Shown here: positions 12,554-23,654 of the stretch, in pieces
Layout: every line of letters begins with the position of its first letter
Numbering within the stretch: the stretch's first letter is position 1
From: Diospyros lotus
Lineage: Eukaryota; Streptophyta; Magnoliopsida; Ericales; Ebenaceae
Direction: 5' to 3'
DNA: 64,000 bases
Assembly (NCBI RefSeq): GCF_014633365.1
Contig: NC_068338.1
Coordinates: 15,882,616 to 15,946,615 of the forward strand
Made by a program: the position numbers and the translations under genes
The notes under the pieces: model-generated
Databases searched by the model: none
Told to the model about the DNA's origin: nothing
The model's input: only the letters and a program-made list of their open reading frames with translations

Positions 12554-12727
12554 TGGCTATTCCTTAAGATCGTTCTTACGAAACGCAAGTGCCATTTGCC
12601 CTACAAGAAAAAAGATGCAAGCATGAGAGAGAGAAAAGAGATAATGGCTTGCGAGGTTTGCAAAACCCCCCGCAACCCTCTAACGCTAATCTATGATAGC
12701 AAAAGGATTCCAAATTCGAAGAGTTAC
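12554..12727 (-). pseudogene. Start-codon exon of Tat antisense gene, with intron acceptor
   Basis: On the minus strand a pyrimidine tract ends in CTTGTAG (an intron acceptor), followed 5 bp later by an ATG at 12595-12593. About a dozen codons follow to a stop just before LTR B. The piece upstream of LTR C (15419-15430) carries a matching donor, CAG followed by GTAACT. I infer a 5' intron, into which LTR C inserted, and a coding exon cut by LTR B at about residue 13. The premature stop shows the copy is dead. Confidence 0.45.
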
Positions 12728-15418
12728 TATAACGCCCCGTTTTCCTAGAACGCACATTACCTCGAGATTTCGGGAATATTTTTTTTTTTCAACATCATAC
12801 ACACAACATAAGCCTCTCGATATACATACCTTCGTCATAATCATTTCCCGACAATCCCGATTGTACCTTCTCAGCATATCAAAATTTAAAAATTAATAGA
12901 CTAAGACATGTATTATCAATCACATCAGCGAAAGCAAGATCGAAACCTCAATGATATATAACCGACAAATTCCTTTTACAGTTAAATAATCATATCGATG
13001 TCTCACATGAGAATATCAAAATATTACATAACCTCTGAACATTGTAATCATAGACAAAAACCTATGAAAACTAAACATAACAGCTACATCTCGATGACTT
13101 TCTTTCCCTTGGCGCCACTCCTTTCACCTAGAATGTTTGAATATTTCATGGATATAATCCAAATTAGATGTTGAATCATCTAAGTGAGAGTTCAAAAACA
13201 TTCTCATGAAAATATGAAAAATCATATATAAAATCGACAAATCCTGACATGCCCCAACCTAAGAGAATCCCATATAGCACTTAGCCCTAATCGGGAAAAA
13301 TGCAATCTCTCTAAAGGCGACACAACCACATCGACCCATTGGCAAACACAATCCTGCTTAAGAGGGACAACCTCGATATATGAACCTGGGAATCACCCCA
13401 TTGTCATTGTTAGACATTACGCTCCTACTCAAAAGCATTCCAAAACCCAACGCAACCCTAGCCCCAAGAGTATCACATCAGCACTATCCCTAAAATCAAT
13501 GACACCTCAATATTAATGCTATTGCTCAAAGGAACCTGGGGTGGTATCCACTCTCAGCCCCGCCACTTGAGCCAACGACCGGGGTGGTGTCCACTCTCAG
13601 CCCTGCCACTTGAGTACCGTAAGGTGAAGTCCGTCTCACCCTCGTCCCAAGTGGGTCACATAGCAACAATCCTGTGAACGCATCCCGAGTGTTGTCACTC
13701 AAGGGCCACGTCACAGGTTAACAACCCACATCCCATATGGACAACACATAACATGCCAATGCCGAAAATCATAATATGCATAACATAAAATCAACATTTC
13801 AATGTATGCAATTTACCGTACGAAATTCAATGCATGTGTAAATAATCGTTTAGACGAACCATCGCACGAAACCAACCACTCACGATAAATCAAAAGTGAT
13901 CAAAAGTAACAAGAATATGCATAGGAATTGGATTGAACAACTCATAGAAAACCATACACATGCCACAAACAAGTTTTTCCGATAGAACCACTCACCTTTA
14001 AACGCAACTCAAATTTTCTCGAAAAGCGTGAAATACCTTGATTTACGTGCCCACCTCAAACTTTGCACAAGTCACTTCACCTTAAGCCACAAGGCACCCT
14101 AATCATTATATTTATCCAATAATCGTCAAGATATAATTTTTTTCCCTTAATTTCCTCACATTTCCTATTTTTTCTCCATTTTTCCTCACTAATAATCCAA
14201 AATAAATATCTACAAACCTTTTTCACCAAATATTTTTGCACAACAATTCCTAAAACAATTTTCCAGGAATAATACAACAAAAATTGGAAAATAACTCACC
14301 TGCACGCGCCCCTATGCGCCTAGGCGCGTCTCTACAAGTGAAGCCAGCGCGTGCACTACACGCGCATCGTCTTTTCCGGCAAGCAATTCCCCGACCGGCG
14401 CTGGAATCCTCCCCCGATCACACCACCAGAAAGCCTCCTCCAAGTCAGGGGGTACCCTTGAGTGCCCTAACCATTCACTGGAGAGCCTTCAAATCGAGCA
14501 AAATCAGACCCGCCCCAACCACCATGCGCGACTTTCCGGTGACCCTCAAACACCTTTCAAACACACTCCAAAATGCTTAAAAATCTCCAGAAACGCTCCT
14601 CTTGCCTCAAGGATCAAAAGCCCCTTATTGGCTTCCTTCGATTCGCCCTCAAACTCGAGCAATTTGCTGCTCCAAAATTGGCCAAGAACTCTCGCTATTT
14701 ATAGGTCAAAATCGACCCTCACGTGGCCAATCTCCGACCATAGTTTCTCCCACACGCCTCTAGGACCATCCTTGGCCATGCCCTGATGAGATTGGGCTGC
14801 CATTTCTCCGGATTTTCTGGCCAAAATCGCGGCCAGATCTGCCATGCTTTGGTAGATTTTCGAAAATTGCATTTTAGCCCCCCTTGAAACTTTCTTTTAC
14901 ACTTTGGCCCTTATACACAAGCCCCTGAATTATCCAACTATCCCACTAAGCCCCATAAGATCTAAACTCTTCATTCCACCCTCGAAGACTCAAAAAAATC
15001 TTCATTTCGACCTCCCTCGGCCAAAATTAATAAATTACACTTAGGCCCGATTATACGTAGGATCATATGCTAACCGAAAATCTTTATGTTTCTTCTCGAA
15101 ACCTCTTAAGGGTTGTTTCTTATATTTAATATAACCCTACTCGGGGTCCTGTTGACTTCCCAAGAATCCCTTAGCATCATTCGGTTTCTCAACTTGAATT
15201 CTAGCTGTACTGGAAACCGTTTCAATTCCGATTTCTTTCTATGCCATAAATCTTATCTCGGAATACTCGATACTGCTGTACCATTTTCTTTAGGCATCTA
15301 AGTCCCGGGGTACTCCATGCGGCTGATTTGGAGACTTATTTTACTATCAAACCCATTTTTCGGTATTTTAAACTTATCCAAATTACGTGGTGACCTCACA
15401 CAGATATGGGGTATTACA
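12728..15418 (-). mobile_element. Solo LTR C, Ty3/gypsy, with GTTAC target duplication
   Basis: It begins TATAACGCCCCG and ends GGGGTATTACA, 2691 bp. GTTAC sits directly outside both ends (12723-12727 and 15419-15423), a perfect 5-bp duplication. In minus sense it carries a TATA box (14695-14704), a GC-rich leader with CGCGTGCACTACACGCGC (14300-14560), a splice-donor-like GGTGAGTGGTT (13986-13996) and the palindrome block (13166-13181, one base changed). A local tandem duplication of a roughly 50-bp unit lies near 13540-13615. No coding region. Confidence 0.9.
14695..14704 (-). promoter_or_regulatory. TATA box of LTR C
   Basis: The minus strand reads CTATAAATAG. Confidence 0.5.
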
Positions 15419-15850
15419 GTTACCTGATCAAAGCAGTACGCGAAAAGAGAGTGCAAGAAGGAATCGCAATCCCAACTAGAGGCCTCAAAGACACCGAGAG
15501 TTCAAAAAATCGTAAGAATTTAAAGACTGAAGGTAGCGAGGGGTAGAAACCCTAGCTTGAAAGGGATCTTTATAAGGGTCGTTGAATAGCGCTTATGACA
15601 CATCCAATGGTCAAGGGCCATCCGTCGTTGATCCACTACTCTAAAGCCACCACCTGTCGCATATCTAAAGGGCCATCGGTTATCTTTCCACATCGTCCTA
15701 CTTCTCAGACGTAGTGCCTTGAATCTCGAAATCACATGCACCATGAGCTGGAGTGTGAAGAATAGTTGCCTCGTCGTAGGAACCAAGCCGACTTTAAGTA
15801 TCCTTAAGACCCACATCTACCCAAGTAAAGCAGCCCGTCGGCTCAATTCT
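15419..15850 (-). promoter_or_regulatory. Promoter and 5' exon of Tat antisense gene
   Basis: On the minus strand CTTATAAAGAT (15567-15577) is followed at once by a leader with AGGGTTTCTACCCC, the layout of a plant RNA polymerase II promoter and 5' UTR. The leader runs to a CAG/GTAACT donor at 15419-15427. It faces away from the plus-strand Tat LTR next to it, as expected for an antisense gene near a 3' LTR. The minus frame at 15520-15816 overlaps the promoter and is not called. Confidence 0.4.
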
Positions 15851-16609
15851 CTATCTCAACCGATTGTTGACCCAAACACAACTCTCAAGCTTGGCTAAAA
15901 GTTGAGCCGAACAAAATCTGTTCGGCTCACAATTCTCTAGCTCGAATGCTATTTTCTTGAGCATTTGACTTGGGGTTTGTGGACTGTACAGGCCCAATCT
16001 TGGCCTTTAGCCTATAACCCAATTGCCCAATCTCGACTTTTGGCCTTGGCTGCCCACGGCCCAATCTCGGCCTTTGGCCTTATCGCCAACCCATAGCCTA
16101 ATCTCGGTCCCTAGTTCGATAACGACCCTAAGCCCGAGGCTCGATCTTAACCCTACGCCAACCTGTAGCGACATCATTACAACCCCATGCTGAGTGTTTG
16201 CGCGCCCGCTCGAGATCCATCCTCATATATGGAAGATCCCATCCTCATTAATGACGGATCCCATCCATATTAATAAGGGTCTCGTCGACTCCATGCTATC
16301 ACTTGGGAGCCTCCACATACGCTGGATACTCAGTCCCATTACCCTGCCAACACACAACACATATATGCAAGAGGACCTCTCATCATTTTATATGAACCAG
16401 CTCTCTTCAAAATCAAGGTATGTTCTCTTTCTAGCCTACCTACACTATGTCATTTCGTTTCTCTACTCACTTGAGCGTCAGAGTGTTTGCAGGTGCCAGC
16501 AGCCCCCCTCCCTCGATGGATAGAACGTCAGAGCTCGTCGCTTGCCGTTGCAGGCCTACCTCCGATCGCCCCTTTGGGCCAGGAAGAAACAATCTCATCG
16601 TTCAACTTT
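15851..16609 (+). repeat. Plus-strand Tat-lineage LTR (start uncertain)
   Basis: Contains a U3 with repeated GGCCCAATCTCGGCCTTTGGC phrases (15990-16110) and an AT-rich TATA-like TTTTATATGA (16388-16397). An R/U5 with CACTTGAGCGTCAGAGTG then TTTGCAGGTGCCAGC (16468-16502) is a signature of plant Tat LTRs. The end is placed at TCGTTCAAC before TTTGG. 16200-16430 is homologous to 36540-36750. The left edge is not clear, and no PBS of the usual TGGCGCCGTC form follows. Confidence 0.6.
15903..15929. repeat. Perfect 11-bp hairpin in Tat LTR
   Basis: TGAGCCGAACA, a 5-base loop AAATC, then TGTTCGGCTCA: perfect inverted arms near the start of the LTR. Confidence 0.85.
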
Positions 16610-16670
16610 GGTTTGCTAAATGACATTCATCCTCGAATAGTGCAATAACAAACCTTACGGCCATAAATTT
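16610..16670. other. Short remnant left of element D
   Basis: The minus strand contains TTCGAGGATGAATGTCATTTA, resembling the end-of-pol context that precedes the polypurine tract in chromovirus-type Ty3 elements. It is only about 60 bp and is cut by element D, so this remains a guess. Confidence 0.3.
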
Positions 16671-17185
16671 TGTAACACCCCACCTACTTAGGGCATGTTA
16701 TATCTTAGGAAATTTGGGACTTATTATTTTTTTTTTTTAAATCCTTTCCGCGTGCTAAATTTAATTATTCCCAAAATTCCCTTAGATCTATCTAGCGCAA
16801 GACCTAGCAATTCATACTCTAGGTTAAGCAGAATCATATAAAGCGGAAGCTGAAATCGAACCTGATCATAACATCTCATACTTTGATAATTGAACATAGT
16901 TCATAATACCAAATTCTCGGTACAATACATAAGCTTTCAAAACATACATTCTTGCTATGATGTAGTACATAATACTTGAAATATTCATGCTACAACAAAA
17001 CATGATACAACTTGCTCATTTCTCGACAACTCGTGTCGTTACACATCTTCGATATCCGTACCATCACTGCAAGTCCCAACTGGAACGTTTGAATATTCTA
17101 GGGGCAAAAACCCAAATTAGATGATGAATCATCTAAGTAAGGGTACAAAATGTTTTACCATGTGTGTATGCAATCTCTTACTTCA
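16671..17185 (-). repeat. Truncated 3' LTR of element D
   Basis: Matches 19709-20220 closely (about 13 differences in the first 265 bp by hand count), then similarity stops abruptly after TCTTACTTCA. It contains the palindrome block at 17119-17134. Confidence 0.88.
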
Positions 17186-17277
17186 ACGAGCCAAGTAATG
17201 GCCCTCTTCCCTTGGACACAAGCCAAGTACCCTTGTGCCCCTTTTCGTAATAGTTTCTCATCCTTTAAGGCTGAGAT

Positions 17278-17652
17278 CTATTTCCTTTTATTTTCCCTCT
17301 TTTTCCCTCGAAACTTGACATTCGAGTCTTCGATCCTGAGACTGGCTGTCTTAGCTTTACAATCCAATGAAGTGTTGTATTTGGTTAGGAAATCCATTCC
17401 TAGAATCACGTCAAAATCTTGAAATTCCAGAAGAATTAAATCCACCAGGAACTCAACTTCTCCTATCTGAATTTTCCTATTTTTATATCTTGAGGAGGTT
17501 TCTAAAGACTTCCCCAACGGGGTTGCCATGTTCATACGACAGTTCAAGTTTTTCGATTTGTCTCCTAGTACTTCAGCAAATGCATGCAAAATGAATGAAT
17601 GACTTGCTCCTGAATCTATCAAAACATGCATAGGAATACCCGATATAAACAT
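17278..17652 (-). pseudogene. Retropepsin (RVP_2-type protease) of element D
   Basis: Frame of 124 residues with the catalytic DSGASHSFI motif near residues 13-21 and the flap-end ILGMDFLTKY motif near residues 83-92, diagnostic of the aspartic protease of Ty3/gypsy Gag-Pol. It cleaves the polyprotein as a dimer. The stretch itself is open, but in the element it would be part of a longer frame with gag and RT. Upstream gag is broken by stops and downstream the sequence ends in GKKRENKRK and a stop before the deletion point, so it cannot make Pol. Confidence 0.85.
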
Positions 17653-17699
17653 GGTACATTCGATTACGGTTAGGTCTTATGTCGTATCTTGCCGAGTCA

Positions 17700-18790
17700 G
17701 ATGAAATACCCTTCCCTGCTGCACCTTAACATTTCCTGACGAACCCTGAGGTTGACTTATCTGCCTCAGCTTGGGGTAGTCCCTTGCAAAATGTCCTGTC
17801 TGCTGGCAGTTAAAACAGGTGATTCATTTCTTGGGGTAGTTTAGATTGATATGTCATTCTTTTCTGCAGTTGTAGCAACCTTTCGTTCCTAGCCGGCACG
17901 GCTTCCCGGGGTGCTGCTTCTGGCATTTTTGGCACAAATTACTAGGCTTGAATTTAGGCCTTCTGAGATCCAACTTCTTACCCACTTTATGACTGCTTGC
18001 TTGCTGACTTTCTCCCTGAATGGCTTCAATCCGGCTCATATTAGCCTTAGTGGTGACGACTTGTAGTACCACCTCTGCATAGGACTAAGTACTTACGCTA
18101 CTCAAGGCTCACTGAAGCCTCATATTTAGTCCCCCCCAAGAACTTTTAGGCTTTGATCCTTTCATCTCCTTCATAAATGGGCATGTACTTGATCAACTGG
18201 TTGAAGGCATCTTCGTACTGGGCTACAGTCATGTCCCCACTTTGCCTTAACTCCATAAATTCTCTCTCCTTCTTTCCCTTCAGACTTAGAGGAAAGTACT
18301 TCTCATTGAAAAGTTCCTTGAATCGTTCTCAGGTGACGTATGATGCCCTAGCTTGCACGGTCATTGCTTGCTGAACTCCCTTTCACCATCTGTCCATCTC
18401 ATCTTGAAGCATGAAAGTGGCATAGTTGACTTTCTCCTCTTCTCCGCAGTGTAAGTGGTCTAGTAGCTTCTCCGTTTGTTCAATCCAAAATTCCCCTTCA
18501 CTGGGGTCCACGCCAAGTCTCCCTTGGAAGACAGGAGGATTCTGTTGACAGTATAGGTCGAGCATGTTGACTGCATAGCCGTCCCAGGATTGAGTTCCTT
18601 GCATAAATCCTATGATGCTTCCCATTATTAGCTCCATTTGGTCAAGTCGGTTGCTCCCATTCTCCTGGCTAGTACTACCTCTCGGGTTGCCACTTGTATT
18701 TCCCTCCGCATTGTTAGCTCGTTGATTGAGTGTCCTAGGTACTACAGCTATCTCCCTTTGGGTGTTTACCATCTGGAAAGAAAATAACAT
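17700..18790 (-). pseudogene. Gag of element D with zinc knuckles, broken
   Basis: The N-terminal frame (18383-18790) has MVNTQREI at its second Met and NPPVFQGRLGVDPSEGEFW, the opening of a plant Retrotrans_gag domain. Further left, in shifted or stop-interrupted frames, are FPLSLKGKKEREFMEL and a YEDAFNQLIKYMPIYEG stretch of the same domain, then CCHC-like knuckles (CQKCQKQHPGKPC at 17854-18072 and CFNCQQTGHFARDYP near 17800, its last Cys replaced by Tyr). Several stops make it non-functional. Gag forms the virus-like particle and binds RNA. Confidence 0.8.
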
Positions 18791-18933
18791 TCTTGATTAG
18801 ATCACGAAGTTTTACCATTTGTTAAAGTTTAACCTTCATTGATTTTTAAGGATATTATACATCCGACTACAAAACATTCTAGGTAACACACTACATAAGT
18901 CATGGAGATAGTTAGAGCATTTTCTAGATATGT

Positions 18934-19464
18934 CTACTTTAGGTCGGATGACTTCCATATCCAAGTGTTCTTTTCGTCCTCGGACTCATACGGTGGTCCC
19001 TTAAGGTTATCTTTAACCTCTTCGATCTCCTCCTCGTCCTCAGAGTCAATGTCATCGAACTCAAGAGGGTTATTTTTGACCCAGAGCATGAGTACATCTT
19101 CTTCCTCCTCAGCTTCGATCGGGTCTTCCTCTTCTTCTTCAGATTCCTCTACCAACACTAACACATATAACTCCGCTAGTTGGTCGCGAATCCACTCACA
19201 ATAGAGATGGAATTCGGGAAATTCTTCGCCCTACCGGACACAATCGGAAAAGTCTTGCATATCGCTTTCTAAAACACCAACAAGCATATTTATTTGAAAC
19301 TGAACTAAGTTAGGCCAGAGATGATAGCTAGGGGGTACGTCGTCAATAATTTCTTCCATTTGGACTAAATGCTCCATAATGCCCTCGTTAGGTTCCGGGT
19401 TCCGGGTGCTAAGACGATGCGCCCAATGGTCAACTAACACTTGTTTCGAGAAATTTCCTGCCAT
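18934..19464 (-). pseudogene. Extra leader ORF of element D, acidic, unknown function
   Basis: Between the PBS and gag lies one frame of about 177 codons, from MAGNFSKQVLV at 19464 to a stop at 18934, interrupted by a single TAG at 19231-19233. The N-terminal half is ordinary globular-looking sequence (DHWAHRL, PPSYHLWPNL). The C-terminal half is extremely acidic, with runs of Glu/Asp (EESEEEEEDPIEAEEEED). I recognise no domain. It sits about 140 bp upstream of the gag start and in the same direction. Gag-only element F has no matching frame at that place. It could be a real accessory ORF or leader DNA that happens to be open; the strong composition bias and shared frame argue mildly for the first. 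Confidence 0.5.
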
Positions 19465-19593
19465 TCTGCTATCATAATCCCTATTAGTACCCCTAATTGA
19501 CCTCGAGTTGATACTTTTAAAGCTCCTAGATTTCCAATATAAGTGTTAGTGTTTAGTCTAAGTTCTCCTCACTAGGTTCTCTACTTAGTTGGG

Positions 19594-19708
19594 CTCTGAT
19601 ACCAACTGTATCAGAGCCACTTAAGGCTCTTAATTAAACTTAAGCTCTGATACCAACTATATCAGAGCCACTTAAGGCTCATAATTAAACTTAAGCTCTG
19701 ATACCAAC
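19594..19708 (-). promoter_or_regulatory. Primer-binding site of element D, present three times
   Basis: The complement of tRNA-iMet (minus strand TGGTATCAGAGC) occurs next to the LTR at 19697-19706 and again about 58 and 104 bp further in. Each is within a repeated unit ending AGAGCCACTTAAGGCTC(T/A)TAATTAAACTTA. Only the one beside the LTR is correctly placed for priming. Confidence 0.85.
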
Positions 19709-21945
19709 TGTAACACCCCATCTACTGAGGGCATGTTATATCTTAGGAAATTTGGGACTTATTAATTTTTTTTAAATCCTTTTCACGTGCTAAATTTAAT
19801 TATTCCTGAAATTCCCTTAGATTTATCTAGAGCAAGACCTAGCAATTCATACTCTAGGTTAAGCAGAATCATATAAAGCGGAAGTTGAAATCGAACCTGA
19901 TCATAGCATCTCATACATTGATAACTGAACATAGTTCATAATACCAAATTCTCGGTACAATACATAAGCTTTTAAAATATACATTCTTGCTATGACATAG
20001 TACATAATACTTGAAATATTCATGCTACAACAAAACATGGTACAACTTGCTCATTCCTCAACAACTCATGTTGTTACACATCTTCGATATCCGTACCATC
20101 ACTGCAAGTCCCAATTGGAATGTTTGAATATTCCAGGGGTAAAAATCCAAATTAGATGATGAACCATCTAAGTAAGGGTACAAAATATTTTATCATGTGT
20201 GTATGTAATGTCTTACTTCATCGTAGGGGTCAACTGCGCCTTTCCTGCTACTCCTATTTTTACAACCATCTCTTTCGAAGCCGGGGTGTATGGGGGCACC
20301 TTTGGTAAAGTAGCGGTGCCAGTTCGTACTCCCAACGGATATCACGCATATGATAAATGATTTCAACGTGTACATATGCATTTCATAATCATGTCATGTA
20401 TGCAGTCTATGTGATGAATACATATCAGGGTATGTTAATATGATGAAAACATTCCGGAGGATCGGGTTTTAAACATAATCACTTACGTAGTACCAAGTAC
20501 CTACTTAAGGGCATATCATTTATAATCGTACAAAACTTGTAGAAGTACACTTACTTTTCACAAATTAAGCTGCATCGATAAGCGTGTCGACCTTGAGAGA
20601 CATGTCAGACTTGCTATTTCTCAATCCCTGGCCTCACGAGATCCTAAACATCAAAGTTATTCCAAAATATCAATTTCCTAATTTTCTCATAACTTTTCCT
20701 TATTTTCTAAGCCTTATTTCCTCAAAATTCACAATAAATATCTAAACCCTCATTTAACCCAATTTTTCTTCACTAATATTCTTCAAATAACATTTCTAGA
20801 CTTCTGGAATTTCCTTGCTATTTTTCAGATTTAACTCCTATTTTTTCTCTATTTTTCATAATAAAAAATTCATAAAATAAATAAATAATTTAGCATTTTC
20901 CACTAAATTTTCCACAAAATAAGGCATGAATTAAATTCTAGATTTTCTGGAATTTTTCTAGATTTTTTGCAAAATTCTTCCTATTTATTTTTTTCTTTTC
21001 TCTACTTTTTTCTTTATTTTCTACATGGCGTGCGCGTGCAGCCCACGCGCTGCTCCTCGACGCCCTGGCGCATGCTGCTATTCGCCTGACCCAGTAGGGT
21101 CATCTTCTCCGGCGGCCATTTCGCCGCCGACGATCCTTCCAAGCCCCCAAGCTTCGAAACGACCTTCCACCCCCTTAAATCCGACTCCCGATCTCGAATA
21201 TAGCCTTAGATTTTGGAAAAAACAACAAACAATACCTCGTTTTGGCGTTTGAATTCTCAACTCCAGCAGAGGAGCGACTTTCCGGCGAGCTTCAATTACC
21301 CACTTTCTCTGCTCCGTTGGCCACCAAATTCTCCATATTTCTTGCCCACGACTCAAGGATCAAAACCCCACTCACCAATCTCTCAAAACGCTGCCCTAAC
21401 ACCCAATTTTCGAAGTAAAAGTTTGGATGAAATTCGCTGCTCGAACTTGGCTATTTATAGCCCAAATCGGCCACGACTTGTCCCGTCAAGGTCATTTCCA
21501 TGCCCTAATCGCCATGCCGAGGGCCATTACGACCTTAACCTCCCTCTTACCTTCTAATTTTTCTTGTTGTAGACGCGACCAGAGCATGGCCATTGCGCCT
21601 GCTCTAATTTTGATTTTTTCTGATTTTTTTTATATACACACACATATATATATACACGAATATAACAATATATTAAAATTCCAATTTTTAACACATAAAC
21701 TTTACATATAATTATGTTTAAACTCATTATTTCCTATATATTTATACAATATAAATATGTTTTTATACTTTATACTTAGTTATTCATTCAAGACATGTAT
21801 GTATTTATAATTTATACATACTTTATTATTTATACGCATCCTAACTTTAATAAATTCACTGATAGACACTACAATTCTAATAATTTACTATGGCCTGTAT
21901 ACCAAAAATTACGTTTATTTATTCACAACATTCTAGGGTATTACA
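19709..21945 (-). repeat. 5' LTR of element D
   Basis: Complete LTR of 2237 bp, TGTAACACC...GGGTATTACA on the plus strand. In transcription sense: TATA box 21451-21460, GC-rich leader with CGCGTGCAGCCCACGCGC (21030-21150), donor-like GTAAGTGATT (20477-20486), palindrome block (20154-20169, one base changed), then U5 end at 19709. Open frames inside (21025-21711, 21078-21356) are leader shadows, not genes. Confidence 0.9.
21451..21460 (-). promoter_or_regulatory. TATA box of element D 5' LTR
   Basis: The minus strand reads CTATAAATAG, preceded in transcription sense by GGCCGATTTGGG, a context shared with LTRs C and F. Confidence 0.55.
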
Positions 21946-21950
21946 AATTT

Positions 21951-22765
21951 TAGATATGTAATGAAAACCATTTCTTTAATGCAAGCTTTAAGATTCATGT
22001 AGTACATGATTTCATGTTTCAATATGAGCATAGACAACAAGTAATCATGCATTTATGCCACTTCGAAACAAGTAACGTTTTTCTCTTTCGTCCTTAATCA
22101 AGATCTTCTTCTCCTTTGTTGGAACTGCTTCCTCACAATCTTCTCTTTTGTCCTTCTCTCCTTTTTCCCTTTCTTTTCTCTATTCTCTAATCTCATTCTT
22201 ATTCTTATTCTTTTCTCTTTCTACTTAAGCAATTACATGGGACATAAAGTAAAAGTTAATATGAATTTTTCTTCTCATCCCCTAATCTTCTCCTTGATTT
22301 AGGCAACCGCCAAACACTCCCCATCCCCCTCAAATCCATACCAAGTAGGCAATAACCTACCCCTCTACGATTTAGGGTGGTTGTCTCCAACAAATCCTCT
22401 ATTCTTCTAGTCATTTCAAGTGATTTATTAATAATATATATATATATAATCTCACATATATACATATATAGTTATATTTTACCCTTTTCACAATTAATGT
22501 TCACTAATTGAAATAATCACAATACATAATTTCTCATTTCGTATGTCACAATGTTAATCTCAAAATTCATGTCTACAAAGCACATTAACAAAACCTGTCG
22601 AGTTTATATACCAATGGACTCATTTTTACATGGGGATTTCGAATTCATGGGTTGCTTCTCAAAATTCTATTATTGGCAAATTTTTATATTTAAATACTCC
22701 ATTTTTCATTTTTTTTCTCCAAAATTGAATTGAAGAAAAATTATACAAAATAACCAGGTATTACA
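21951..22765 (-). repeat. Remnant of another Ty3/gypsy-type LTR
   Basis: It ends CCAGGTATTACA at 22765, like the right ends of A-D and F. It is AT-rich with a TATATA run (22432-22448), as in the distal part of LTR D. The matching start was not found; element D lies where it would be. Small frames inside (22256-22465, 22551-22733) are chance. Confidence 0.4.
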
Positions 22766-22897
22766 GATGGCTCCACATGCCAATTCCATGGCCCATCAAA
22801 CCTCCTCCCCCAATCTTTAATTTTTTTTTCCTTGAACTAAAGTAATTGACCCCCAATATCCATTTTTTATTCAAAAAAGAAAAAACTAATAAGTAGC

Positions 22898-23059
22898 AAG
22901 AGTTATTATTCAAACTATTAATTTGGTGGGTTGTGAGTTCAATTCTCGTCCTGCATAAAGGTAAAAAATCCAACTTGCGATTTACCTTTCCTGATATAAT
23001 TGAGAGCACGAGCACCAAAGACCACATAAGAATGATCCTCCTAAGAGTTATTATTCAAA
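22898..23059 (+). mobile_element. Short SINE-like insertion with 17-bp target duplication
   Basis: AAGAGTTATTATTCAAA occurs at 22898-22914 and 23043-23059. It encloses 128 bp that include GTGAGTTCAATTCTCG (22932-22947), a good match to a tRNA-type RNA polymerase III B box. No A box lies at the usual distance, so I read it as a 5'-truncated tRNA-derived SINE. The overlapping minus frame (22761-23027) is not a gene. Confidence 0.6.
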
Positions 23060-23585
23060 TATTCATGCCAGAAAAATAATAATACATATATATTGTTTTG
23101 TAATTTTTGTAATTACCTAGGCATGCAGTATTCTCTTGACCTTCAAGTTTCTCCTGACAGTAAAAATAATCAACACCTAGTGTCCCTTTTCTCAATTAAA
23201 AAGGAACCTACTTGATGATAAGAGATTATTGCTCAAAATTTTATACATGTTATATGTTTGCAAGATGGGTCACTATCCAAGATATACTTTTGGCCATGCT
23301 CGAGCTCTATACAATCTTATTTCAGTGGGGTTTCAGAAAGCCCTATCGTAGTGGGATTTGGGTTTCAGAACCCCTTTGCAATGGGTTTTACCAACAGCCA
23401 AAAGCGAGAAAGAAATAAAAGGAGTGAGGGTTTTACCTACTGAGAAAGAAAGAAAGAAAGGCAAGTGGTTGAAGGCCTTGTCCAATGTGAACTCTTTAGC
23501 ATCCAACAATGGTCGAGAGCAATGGGTTCCATCTGTCACCTCTTCTTTTGTTAAAGGCCATGCCCTAAGCTTATACAATATGGCC
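23060..23585. other. Unassigned DNA, no gene
   Basis: AT-rich, with short overlapping frames on both strands (23212-23660) that have no domain and shadow each other. Nothing here is supportable beyond a small GAAA run near 23442. Confidence 0.4.
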
Positions 23586-23654
23586 TGTTTGATAACTATT
23601 TTTTTTTTTAAGGAAAAGGCCTTTTTTTCTACCCAATTTTTTTACTCGTTCAGT

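Larger units (their letters stand above)
16671..21945 (-). mobile_element. Ty3/gypsy element D, internally deleted, AATTT target duplication
   Basis: Right LTR 19709-21945 and truncated left LTR 16671-17185 share the same TGTAACACCCCA start. AATTT lies outside both outer ends (16666-16670 and 21946-21950). Between them, in minus sense: PBS array, leader ORF, gag, zinc knuckles, protease; then the copy jumps straight into the first 515 bp (plus-strand view) of the 3' LTR. RT, RNase H, integrase and about 1.7 kb of 3' LTR are missing. LTR length, tRNA-iMet primer and the protease type suggest a Del/Tekay-like chromovirus, but without pol this is inference. Confidence 0.88.

Noticed and set aside
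21025..21711. Open frames in the right LTR of D
   Set aside because: Biased GC-rich leader sequence; similar frames occur at the same place in LTRs B, C and F without sequence conservation.
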